Notes under the pieces: model-generated
Database searches by the model: none
The model's input: the letters and a program-made list of their open reading frames with translations, nothing else
What the model was told of the DNA's origin: nothing
Program-made: the position numbers and the translations under genes
Part shown: piece by piece, positions 7,781-14,028 of the stretch
Numbering within the stretch: the first letter of the stretch is position 1
Layout of the letters: each line of letters begins with the position of its first letter
DNA from: a virus
Direction: 5' to 3' (one strand)
Virus record (IMG/VR): IMGVR_UViG_3300048686_000781
Coordinates: 1-45,231 of that record
Length of the DNA stretch: 45,231 bases

Positions 7781-8297
7781 CTGTACACGAGAAGAGTTTC
7801 AATCAGCCATTACGGATGACCGAAGCGATCAGTTTGCAAAGACGTTTGTGGCGAAAGCGAATATGCAACAGATCTGGGATCAGTGCATCGGTGCTTATTC
7901 TGTTGATGGCGAATTGATGGGAGCAATCATCGTGACGATTAGTAAACGATTGCCCAAAATCGCCAATCTTCAATTGCTCCATACGTTTGCACAACATCGT
8001 CGTAAAGGAGTTGCCGCAGCACTCGTTCGCAACACCTACCATCAGGTTGCAGAAGAGGGAGCCGTGTATTATCGAGTTTCCTCAGAACCTGAGGCAGTTC
8101 CATTTTATACATCATTGGGAATTGGATTTTGGGGTCTTCAAAAATCAGGATGCAGTCTTTCGATTTTCAGAATTGCTGGCGAGATTCATGAGGGGGTGTA
8201 TGATGACAATGACCCGATTATTCGCAAAGCTCTCTATTCTGGAAGAAAGGGATCGCTTGCAACCTCTATTCCTCCATCAATTTCTTTGCCTTTCTAA
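7767..8297 (+). CDS. GNAT-family N-acetyltransferase
   Basis: This 176-aa protein shows the GNAT core: beta strands ELMGAIIVTIS and IANLQLLHTF, then the acetyl-CoA binding motif A, QHRRKGVAAALV (R/Q-x-x-G-x-G/A), and a C-terminal PFYTSLGIGFWG segment. The start at 7767 overlaps the amidoligase stop by 14 bases. The ribosome site is weak, so coupling to the upstream gene is likely. Its neighbours suggest it acylates an amine in the same pathway, perhaps a hypermodified base or its precursor; the substrate cannot be read from sequence. Confidence 0.75.
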   Translation: MMLRNCTREEFQSAITDDRSDQFAKTFVAKANMQQIWDQCIGAYSVDGELMGAIIVTISKRLPKIANLQLLHTFAQHRRKGVAAALVRNTYHQVAEEGAVYYRVSSEPEAVPFYTSLGIGFWGLQKSGCSLSIFRIAGEIHEGVYDDNDPIIRKALYSGRKGSLATSIPPSISLPF

Positions 8298-8314
8298 CTG
8301 AGATATAGTATAAT
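8286..8314 (+). promoter_or_regulatory. Sigma70-type promoter inside the modification operon
   Basis: TTGCCT (8286-8291) and TATAAT (8309-8314) are spaced by 17 bases. The -10 lies in TATAGTATAATAGT, the same 14-mer found at the promoter near 1273. It sits at the 3' end of the GNAT gene and would give a second transcript for the transferase and kinase genes. No strong ribosome site precedes the ATG at 8325. Confidence 0.65.
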
Positions 8315-8324
8315 AGTTATATCA

Positions 8325-9347
8325 ATGATTGATTATCGACTCAAGGAATACCGACGCGAAGCCTTCATCCGCTGGTATGCGTGGTCGCTCCAATATCAGG
8401 ATTGTGACCCAGCAGTGTGGTTGTTCAATTATCTAAATGCGCGTTATGAGCATAATGATGAACAACGGCTTTGGTTTTGTTGGTTGTATGGGAATACCTA
8501 TTATGGTCCTACCGCATGGATCCTGATGAATGAGTTCCCTGACTTTGAGTTGGCGACCGTTGATCGGTTGACGCAGTGGAATGCAGCAAACTATCGACGG
8601 CTTCGTTATCAAACGGACACCAAATGGAACAAAGGGCATTTGCCGGCGATGTTTGAGTCCTATCAGAAGTTCATAGGAAAGAAATCTCAACGTGATGCGA
8701 TCGACCAATATTATGGTGACAATGAACGACAATCGTTCGATCGCATCTGGACTCAGGTAAAGTCTCACTTGTATAAGTTTGGTCGGTATTCTACTTGGTT
8801 TTATTTGCAACATCTTCACCATACTGCAGGGGTGCAGATTGTCCCCACGTCACTGATGTTGGATGATTATGATGGGAGTCGATCTCACCGCAATGGATTA
8901 TTGTTTGCCTTGGGTGAAGAAGAACAGTATGATTCCAAACTCACCACAGCTGAATATCAGCGGTTGGAAGCAGAAGCGCATGCGATATTGACTGAGATGA
9001 AATTTCGTTTCCCACATCTTAGCAAAAGCATTGACTTTTTCACGATGGAAACGTGTTTGTGTAGTTTCAAGAAGATCTTCCGTGAACATCACGGGCGATA
9101 TCTTGGTTATTATCTCGATCGCCAGGCTGAAGAAATTCAGCAGTGTGAACAAGATGGGTGGCACGGAATTGATTGGAATGTCTTATGGCAAGCTCGTCAG
9201 GAAACATTGGACCCGCGATTGACGAGCCAGCAAGGTATCATAAAAGAACGATATACCTCCTTCCTAAGAAGAGGGTCTATCGAATTATTGCATTGGATGT
9301 TTCATGATGAAGAACCTGTGACACAAGGATTGGAGCAATTCCTATGA
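8325..9347 (+). CDS. aGPT-pyrophosphorylase / amino-acid:DNA transferase-like protein
   Basis: The 340-aa protein resembles the alpha-glutamyl/putrescinyl-thymine pyrophosphorylase (amino acid:DNA transferase) group proposed from phage hypermodification loci. Recognisable blocks are WYAWSLQYQDCDPAVW near the N-terminus, RLRYQTDTKWNKGHLPAMF, LMLDDYDGSRSHRNG and FKKIFREHHGRYLGYYLDRQ (around residues 246-265). Members are thought to displace the pyrophosphate of activated 5-hydroxymethyl-dU in DNA by an amine. It is followed, with an ATGA overlap, by the kinase expected to produce that activated base. Assignment rests on motif memory and on this pairing; no catalytic residue can be proved from sequence alone. 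Confidence 0.72.
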   Translation: MIDYRLKEYRREAFIRWYAWSLQYQDCDPAVWLFNYLNARYEHNDEQRLWFCWLYGNTYYGPTAWILMNEFPDFELATVDRLTQWNAANYRRLRYQTDTKWNKGHLPAMFESYQKFIGKKSQRDAIDQYYGDNERQSFDRIWTQVKSHLYKFGRYSTWFYLQHLHHTAGVQIVPTSLMLDDYDGSRSHRNGLLFALGEEEQYDSKLTTAEYQRLEAEAHAILTEMKFRFPHLSKSIDFFTMETCLCSFKKIFREHHGRYLGYYLDRQAEEIQQCEQDGWHGIDWNVLWQARQETLDPRLTSQQGIIKERYTSFLRRGSIELLHWMFHDEEPVTQGLEQFL

Positions 9348-9889
9348 AGAAAATTATTGCAGTTGGTGGAAATCCAGGAAGTGGAAAGACAACGTTGTTT
9401 CGCGCCTTTATGGAGGGGAAGCAATGGGAAAAGGTAGATGCGAATAAATTACTTCCTGCTATGTATTGTCGAGAATTGGACTTGTTTGTTTTGGGGAAGT
9501 ATGAAGAGGGAGAAACATTTGCGGGCACAGATCGGTTGTCTATGGCTGTTCAACCGATGGCGGAAGAATTTGCTCTGAAAACCCAATCGAATATTCTGTT
9601 TGAGGGGGATCGTATTTTCAACCAATCATTTCTAGAATTTGCTGCGAATCTCCCAGACACAACGCTCCATATTATCTATTTGGATGTGCCTAAGTCATTA
9701 TTGCAGGAACGGTATGCTCAACGTGGGTCTAATCAATCTGCAACGTTTCTGAAGGGTCGCGAAACCAAATATCAAAATCTGATGCAAAATTTTGAATTGC
9801 GTCAGTATACTACAATGATGCCAAATACGAATGAAACGGAACAGAATGAGATCCTCTCATATATCCAGAGGATATTGGGGTGCAACTAA
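9344..9889 (+). CDS. P-loop kinase, 5-hydroxymethyl-dU DNA kinase-like
   Basis: A compact 181-aa P-loop kinase with Walker A GNPGSGKT at residues 9-16, a metal-binding FEGDR at 86-90, and a lid-like segment QERYAQRGSNQSATFLKGRETKYQN rich in arginines. The GETFAGTDRLSMAVQP block is characteristic of the phage 5-hmdU DNA kinases proposed and later shown to phosphorylate hydroxymethyluracil in DNA. The ATG overlaps the stop of the transferase-like gene (ATGA), so the two are probably made in fixed ratio. An ordinary nucleotide kinase is a possible alternative, but the neighbouring gene argues for the DNA-base role. Confidence 0.75.
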   Translation: MKKIIAVGGNPGSGKTTLFRAFMEGKQWEKVDANKLLPAMYCRELDLFVLGKYEEGETFAGTDRLSMAVQPMAEEFALKTQSNILFEGDRIFNQSFLEFAANLPDTTLHIIYLDVPKSLLQERYAQRGSNQSATFLKGRETKYQNLMQNFELRQYTTMMPNTNETEQNEILSYIQRILGCN

Positions 9890-10587
9890 TGTTTGCACAA
9901 GATATTTGGCCACATACGACTCAGCTGACAGAGATGACCACACCGCACGGGCGATGGTATATGACATCGACAGGCGCACGATATGCCTCGGTGACTACGA
10001 TGCTTGGGAAAACCTCAAGCGAGGATAAGAAGCGAGGACTGCGTGAATGGCGTCAGCGAGTGGGTGAAGCAGAAGCCAATGCCGTCACATCACGTGCGGC
10101 AGGAGAAGGTACCAGGCTTCACAAATCTCTTGAACAGATTATTACGAATCAATGGACACCATTTCAACAATCACAGGTGTTGCCGAATATCAAAGCACTT
10201 TTGAATCAAATGGTGCCCGTGTTACGAAGTCATGTCACGGCGATTCATGGATCAGAAGTACCACTGTATAGTGATACCTTGAAGGTGGCAGGACGCACCG
10301 ATTGTATTTGTTCGTGGGACGGACATTATACTATTTTAGACTTCAAGCGATCCAATAAACCCAAATATGAAGATGGCATTGAAGATTATTTTCATCAAGC
10401 CACGCTGTATGCGATGATGGCTGAAGAACGATTTGGAATGAAGATTCCTACAATCACGATTCTCATTGGCGTCTCGAACGGTGATGGTCCACAGTTTTGG
10501 CATATGCCAACGAATAAATATAGAATACGAGTACATGAACGAATACACCAATACCATTCCCTAACTATTGGGCATGAAGGTGGGTGA
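9889..10587 (+). CDS. PD-(D/E)XK (RecB/Cas4-like) nuclease
   Basis: The 232-aa protein contains the nuclease core: acidic D138 in GRTD, then D151-F-K153 (the D/E-x-K element in ILDFK), followed by HQATLYAMM, the Q-x-x-x-Y motif of RecB-family nucleases. The N-terminal half has YASVTTMLGKTS and AAGEGTRLHKSLE, typical of phage exonucleases of this group. The start at 9889 overlaps the previous stop as TAATG and has GGGGTG six bases upstream. It may process recombination or replication intermediates, or degrade unmodified DNA; its place behind the modification genes makes the second idea attractive but unproven. Confidence 0.8.
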   Translation: MFAQDIWPHTTQLTEMTTPHGRWYMTSTGARYASVTTMLGKTSSEDKKRGLREWRQRVGEAEANAVTSRAAGEGTRLHKSLEQIITNQWTPFQQSQVLPNIKALLNQMVPVLRSHVTAIHGSEVPLYSDTLKVAGRTDCICSWDGHYTILDFKRSNKPKYEDGIEDYFHQATLYAMMAEERFGMKIPTITILIGVSNGDGPQFWHMPTNKYRIRVHERIHQYHSLTIGHEGG

Positions 10588-10631
10588 GGTTTTGTTTATT
10601 CATGCAACCATATTCAACCAAGGAGGGTGTT

Positions 10632-10736
10632 ATGCAGGGTATTCTCGCAAATTTGACAGATTGGCAGTGGGTAGTCGCGGTTGCGGCTGTCTGTGTTGCT
10701 GTTCATGTTGTCATGCATCATTGGATGGGTTGGTAA
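10632..10736 (+). CDS. 34-aa membrane protein
   Basis: A short reading frame with a very strong ribosome site (AAGGAGGG a few bases before the ATG) encodes 34 residues. It begins MQGILANLTDWQW, followed by one hydrophobic segment of about 15 residues (VVAVAAVCVAVHVVM) and a short HHWMGW end. It is followed at once by a rho-independent terminator, so it is the last gene of the operon. No family is recognised. The strong ribosome site and clean gene-end context make it more than a chance frame. Confidence 0.6.
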   Translation: MQGILANLTDWQWVVAVAAVCVAVHVVMHHWMGW

Positions 10737-10749
10737 TACCATAATGTGA

Positions 10750-10784
10750 TGGGTGGGGAGTTCTTCCCCACCCAGTTTTATCTT
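10750..10784 (+). terminator. Rho-independent terminator ending the modification operon
   Basis: TGGGTGGGGA (10750-10759) pairs with TCCCCACCCA (10765-10774) through ten bases around a five-base loop, followed by GTTTTATCTT. It lies 14 bases after the stop of the 34-aa gene. Confidence 0.85.
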
Positions 10785-10806
10785 ATACTTACTCCACATA
10801 CATTTT

Positions 10807-11433
10807 ATGAAAAGAACACGATCTACAAAGAATCGTCATGTTTCTGCGTTTTTAAAAACGCAATCAAAAATAAGACGAAATATTTTTGTTGGATGTGTAA
10901 TTGCCATTTTCACAATGATGATGTTCGCGATTACACCAACGATTTTAGGATCTGCGATGTTTCAAATTGCAGATTCATATTCGCAAGTCATTGAACGTCC
11001 ATGGGCAGAAGCCCCCAAATATACCAAACAAGAAGAAGTGTGCTTAACACAAGCAGTTTATTATGAAGCAGCGAATCAAACTATGGTGGGAAAAGAAGCA
11101 GTTGCTCTGGTGATTCTCAATCGTGTCGCCAGTAAAGAATATCCACACACAATCTGTGGAGTTGTACATCAATCGATGAAGATCGGCGAAAAACGTATTT
11201 GTCAATTTTCATATCATTGTATGCGTTACTATACACCTAACCCCCAAAAATGGGCTGAATCAAAATTAATTGCGCAAAAAAGTTTGAAAAATTTCTTTGA
11301 TCGCGATATAATATTTCTAGTGGGTCGTTCGCAGTATTTTCATGCGACATATGTTTACCCTCAATGGGCAAAACAAAAGCATCGAATGGCTAAAATTGGA
11401 GATCATGTGTTTTATCGGGAGCGTGAGTTATAA
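10807..11433 (+). CDS. SleB-type cell-wall hydrolase with membrane anchor
   Basis: The 208-aa protein has a basic N-terminus (KRTRSTKNRH), one membrane segment at about residues 26-48, and a SleB/Hydrolase_2 domain: CLTQAVYYEAANQTMVGKEA, VALVILNRVASKEYP, TICGVVHQ and CQFSYHC. The first glutamate (YYEA) is the expected catalytic residue. The domain cleaves peptidoglycan, so this is probably the endolysin or a signal-anchored version of it. The start at 10807 is the first ATG matching the basic N-terminus. No Shine-Dalgarno precedes it, and the upstream terminator leaves only a short space for a promoter (TATACT at 10784-10789 is a weak candidate). Confidence 0.82.
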   Translation: MKRTRSTKNRHVSAFLKTQSKIRRNIFVGCVIAIFTMMMFAITPTILGSAMFQIADSYSQVIERPWAEAPKYTKQEEVCLTQAVYYEAANQTMVGKEAVALVILNRVASKEYPHTICGVVHQSMKIGEKRICQFSYHCMRYYTPNPQKWAESKLIAQKSLKNFFDRDIIFLVGRSQYFHATYVYPQWAKQKHRMAKIGDHVFYREREL

Positions 11434-11461
11434 TTATTTTCTTTCATCCAACGTTTTTTAG

Positions 11462-11490
11462 CAGACATGCTGACACTCCTGGGTTATAAT
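11462..11490 (+). promoter_or_regulatory. Probable sigma70-type promoter upstream of dsbA
   Basis: A perfect TATAAT (11485-11490) is preceded at 17 bases by CAGACA (11462-11467), which matches four of six -35 positions. Transcription from here would give a leader of about 75 bases for dsbA-33-59. Confidence 0.55.
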
Positions 11491-11502
11491 AACAGTGTTA
11501 GA

Positions 11503-11532
11503 GTGGGTGGATGTTTGCGCATCGCGACCCAC
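11503..11532 (+). other. Hairpin in the dsbA leader
   Basis: GTGGGT (11503-11508) pairs with ACCCAC (11527-11532), and inside it GATG (11510-11513) pairs with CATC (11520-11523) around a six-base loop. An AT-rich tract, ATTTATTTATATATTTT, follows. It could act as a weak terminator of SleB read-through or as a leader structure. Confidence 0.4.
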
Positions 11533-11573
11533 ATTTATTTATATATTTTGAGTTTTGTAATGGGAGGTGAATT

Positions 11574-11852
11574 ATGTCAAAGGTTCCTACAGGTATTCCT
11601 AATTTGAGCGGCGAAGAAAAACAGCAACTAGCTGCAGCCCTATCTGAAACATCTAAATCTATGGCAAGAATGACTGGTGAGCGAGAGTATATACGCGAAG
11701 TTGTAAAGAAATTGTCTACAGATCTGAAAATAGAGAAGAAGATCGTATCTCGTCTTGTAAAAATTCATTATCGCCAAAACTTTGATGAAGAGGTCATACA
11801 AAATGACACCATAGAACAATTGTACCAGACTGTCATCAAGAAAGTTTCATAA
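11574..11852 (+). CDS. dsbA: DsbA-like double-stranded DNA binding / late-transcription protein
   Basis: A 92-aa helical protein whose second half (TGEREYIREVVKKLSTDLKI, KKIVSRLVKIHYRQNFDEEV) fits the T4 DsbA pattern. DsbA binds double-stranded DNA and influences late transcription in T4. Support comes mostly from order: dsbA is followed by 33, 59 and 32, as in T4-like genomes. GGGAGGTGA (11562-11570) is a strong ribosome site for this ATG. It overlaps gene 33 in TAATG. Confidence 0.7.
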   Translation: MSKVPTGIPNLSGEEKQQLAAALSETSKSMARMTGEREYIREVVKKLSTDLKIEKKIVSRLVKIHYRQNFDEEVIQNDTIEQLYQTVIKKVS

Positions 11853-12073
11853 TGCCAACTAGAGAAGAAAAAGATTCATTCTTTAAAACGATTGTCGATA
11901 TCTCACAACAACACGATTTCAATTATATTGAATCGATTGTGCATTACTGTGAAGAAATCGATATGGAAATAGAATCAGCGATTCTATTGATCGATGATCG
12001 TCTCAAGGCTCTGATCGCGCAAGACGCAGAAGATTTACATTTAATTCCACGGTTTGGTCGTTTACCTCTATGA
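11852..12073 (+). CDS. 33: gp33-like late transcription co-activator
   Basis: This 73-aa acidic protein carries IESIVHYCEEIDMEIESAIL and ends in LIPRFGRLPL, the layout of gp33 proteins of T4-like phages. In T4, gp33 bridges RNA polymerase and the sliding clamp, with gp55 recognising late promoters of the TATAAATA type. Several such motifs occur in this window, so an active gp33/gp55 system is expected (gp55 lies outside). The start overlaps the dsbA stop, and the stop overlaps gene 59, so the three are one translational unit. Confidence 0.75.
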   Translation: MPTREEKDSFFKTIVDISQQHDFNYIESIVHYCEEIDMEIESAILLIDDRLKALIAQDAEDLHLIPRFGRLPL

Positions 12074-12675
12074 TGACACCGTTTCAGGCGGGTGAAATGT
12101 TTTTGTCATTACGACTTCATTTCACTCGTTCCTCATATGACTACTTCAAATATCATGGAAAAACAAACATTACCCATGAAAAATTTCAACAACGAAGCGA
12201 CAAGTTTTTGTTTGCAAAGTTGACGAGGATATATCAGACTCCCGAGGAATATTGTGATTTGGTGGTATCGAATTGTCTGAAAGATCCGCATTTGTATAGT
12301 CGGATGTTGTTGTCATCTGAAGCGCACGAGCGATATTTGGCATATCGAAAGATTCACGAATCTCTCACATATCAGGTGGATCAAGATTACCATGTTCTGT
12401 TTGATGAAAATTCAGATTTGAACTTTTGGCTTCGTGTTCGTGATGGGTATCCTCCGTTGTTACGAGCTGTCTGGTCACATCGTATCAAAATGGAGACCTT
12501 ATTAGTGATGAATCGTCTATTAAACTTTTTTCCAGTTTGGGAACGAACGATACAGGATACGATTCGTGTACCAGATTTTTTGTTGCTCTGTCGAAAATAT
12601 GACCCATTTGTCAAGGTTGATGTCTCAAAATCAAAAATACTACTGCGTAAAAAGTTGACGCAGCATACGATATAA
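12070..12675 (+). CDS. 59: gp59-like helicase loader
   Basis: The 201-aa protein matches T4 gp59 in length (T4 about 217) and pattern: MTPFQAGEMFLSLRLHFT, SYDYFKYHGKT, DKFLFAKLTR near the N-terminus, then a mid region SYLAYRKIHESLTYQ-like segment, and NRLLNFFPVWERTIQD toward the C-terminus. Gp59 loads the gp41 replicative helicase onto gp32-coated forked DNA. The ATGA overlap with gene 33 suggests coupling. The 3' end contains the promoter of gene 32, the next gene and its functional partner. Confidence 0.9.
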   Translation: MMTPFQAGEMFLSLRLHFTRSSYDYFKYHGKTNITHEKFQQRSDKFLFAKLTRIYQTPEEYCDLVVSNCLKDPHLYSRMLLSSEAHERYLAYRKIHESLTYQVDQDYHVLFDENSDLNFWLRVRDGYPPLLRAVWSHRIKMETLLVMNRLLNFFPVWERTIQDTIRVPDFLLLCRKYDPFVKVDVSKSKILLRKKLTQHTI

Positions 12676-12684
12676 GTATATACT
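12655..12684 (+). promoter_or_regulatory. Sigma70-type promoter for gene 32
   Basis: TTGACG (12655-12660) and TATACT (12679-12684) are spaced by 18 bases, overlapping the gp59 stop codon. The leader that follows is short and AT-rich, which would suit autogenous repression by the single-strand binding protein as in T4, though no pseudoknot was identified. Confidence 0.7.
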
Positions 12685-12739
12685 ATCATTATGATGTTGT
12701 GGATAATATTTACATTAGTTTCTTTTATAGGAGGTTTCT

Positions 12740-13645
12740 ATGTCATTTGCATCACTCAAGCGTAACGATCTTACCAAACTCACCAAAGCCCTTGAAGAAC
12801 TCAGCCGTGGTCAAGGAGAATCCTCTGCCGACGATCTTCGTTTCTGGCAGCCGACTGTCGATAAGGCGGGAAATGGATATGCGGTGATTCGCTTTCTGCC
12901 AGCTCCTGAACAGGATGGCGAGAATGGGTTGCCATGGATTCGGAAGTTCTCTCATGCATTTCAGGGTCCTGGTGGATGGTATATTGAAGAATGTCCGACA
13001 ACGATTAACAAAGATTGTCCTGTGTGTCAGTATAACAATGGCCTCTGGAAGTCGGGTATTGAATCTAATAAGGACATTGTGCGTAAGCAGAAGCGTAAAG
13101 TAGTGTATATCTCTAACATCTACATCATTACTGATTCGGGCATGCCCGAACATGACAAGAAGGTCAAGCTGTATAAGTTTGGCAAGAAGATTTTCGACAA
13201 GATCAATGAAGCCATGAATCCGCAGTTTCAGGATGAGAAGCCCGTGAACCCATTTCATTTGTATGAGGGGGCTAATCTGAAGTTGAAGATTCGGAATGTT
13301 GAAGGATATCGGAACTATGACAAGAGCGAGTTTGATGCTATTGCTCCATTGTTGAACGATGATGCGCAGTTGGAGAAGATTTGGCGATCAGAGTATTCGT
13401 TGGCTGAGTTTACAAATGTGGGGCAGTATAAGGCATTTGAGACGCTTAAATCCAAATTGGATAAGGTCTTAGGTGATAGTGCGATTTCAGCAACACCGAA
13501 GAGTTCCTCAGAATCAATCAAGGCTAAGGTAGTTGCTAAACCGACAATTGAAGATGATTTGCGTCCCGTGAAGACTGCGGCAAGTACTCCGATTGCTGAA
13601 GATGATGATCTGGATTATTTCCAGAAGTTGGCTGACGGCGAATAA
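12740..13645 (+). CDS. 32: gp32-like single-stranded DNA binding protein
   Basis: The 301-aa length equals T4 gp32. The N-terminal basic segment (MSFASLKRNDLTKLTKAL) corresponds to the cooperativity domain. The core has FSHAFQGPGGWYIEECP then CPVC, supplying the His and three Cys of the zinc site, and many aromatic and basic residues for the DNA cleft. The C-terminus is acidic (EDDDLDYFQKLADGE), as needed to recruit gp59 and other partners. The ribosome site AGGAGGT (12729-12735) is very strong. It coats single-stranded DNA in replication and recombination. Confidence 0.95.
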   Translation: MSFASLKRNDLTKLTKALEELSRGQGESSADDLRFWQPTVDKAGNGYAVIRFLPAPEQDGENGLPWIRKFSHAFQGPGGWYIEECPTTINKDCPVCQYNNGLWKSGIESNKDIVRKQKRKVVYISNIYIITDSGMPEHDKKVKLYKFGKKIFDKINEAMNPQFQDEKPVNPFHLYEGANLKLKIRNVEGYRNYDKSEFDAIAPLLNDDAQLEKIWRSEYSLAEFTNVGQYKAFETLKSKLDKVLGDSAISATPKSSSESIKAKVVAKPTIEDDLRPVKTAASTPIAEDDDLDYFQKLADGE

Positions 13646-13655
13646 CCAGTTAGAT

Positions 13656-13681
13656 GCGTGGGGATCTTTGGGTCCCCACGC
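13656..13681 (+). terminator. Hairpin terminator after gene 32
   Basis: GCGTGGGGA (13656-13664) pairs with TCCCCACGC (13673-13681), nine bases around an eight-base loop. It is followed only by TT, so termination may be partial or it may protect the gene 32 mRNA 3' end. Confidence 0.6.
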
Positions 13682-13692
13682 TTAGGTGATCT

Positions 13693-14028
13693 ATGAAATT
13701 TGTTCATCGTCCTCTTATCGTCGATGCGATTCAGTGGTTCAAGAATGGCGATCATCCGTTAGATCGTTGCGATACACTGATGATCAATGGAAAGCCTGTG
13801 CTGAATGATGGCGAGATTGTGCGTCGATTCTACGGGGTTTACTCTGAACATATCGGTCAATGTATGGAATGCGGTAAAGCCTATAACGATCATGGAAAAG
13901 TCAATACAGATAGAGATGTCGCGAAAGTCTGCCCAGGCGATTGGATTGTGCCCACGCTTAATGGATATTATGAACCCATTAAGCCTGAGTTATTTGAGAA
14001 ATTGTATGCGCCTTATGAAGCAGGATAG
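13693..14028 (+). CDS. Conserved phage protein (PGDWI family), 111 aa
   Basis: Starts MKFVHRPLIVDAIQW and contains VCPGDWIVPTLNGYYEPIKPELFEKLYAPYE, the pattern of a common small phage protein of unknown role that often follows replication genes. A CMEC pair in the middle (QCMECGKAYN) may bind zinc with the later VCPG cysteine. AGGTGA precedes the ATG. Its 3' end overlaps the convergent hub/tape-measure-like gene by 16 bases, so the two transcripts meet tail to tail without a visible terminator. Confidence 0.6.
   Translation: MKFVHRPLIVDAIQWFKNGDHPLDRCDTLMINGKPVLNDGEIVRRFYGVYSEHIGQCMECGKAYNDHGKVNTDRDVAKVCPGDWIVPTLNGYYEPIKPELFEKLYAPYEAG

Noticed and set aside
11536-11543. TATAAATA on the minus strand in the dsbA leader
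   Set aside because: It would direct transcription against the SleB gene and no minus-strand gene follows.
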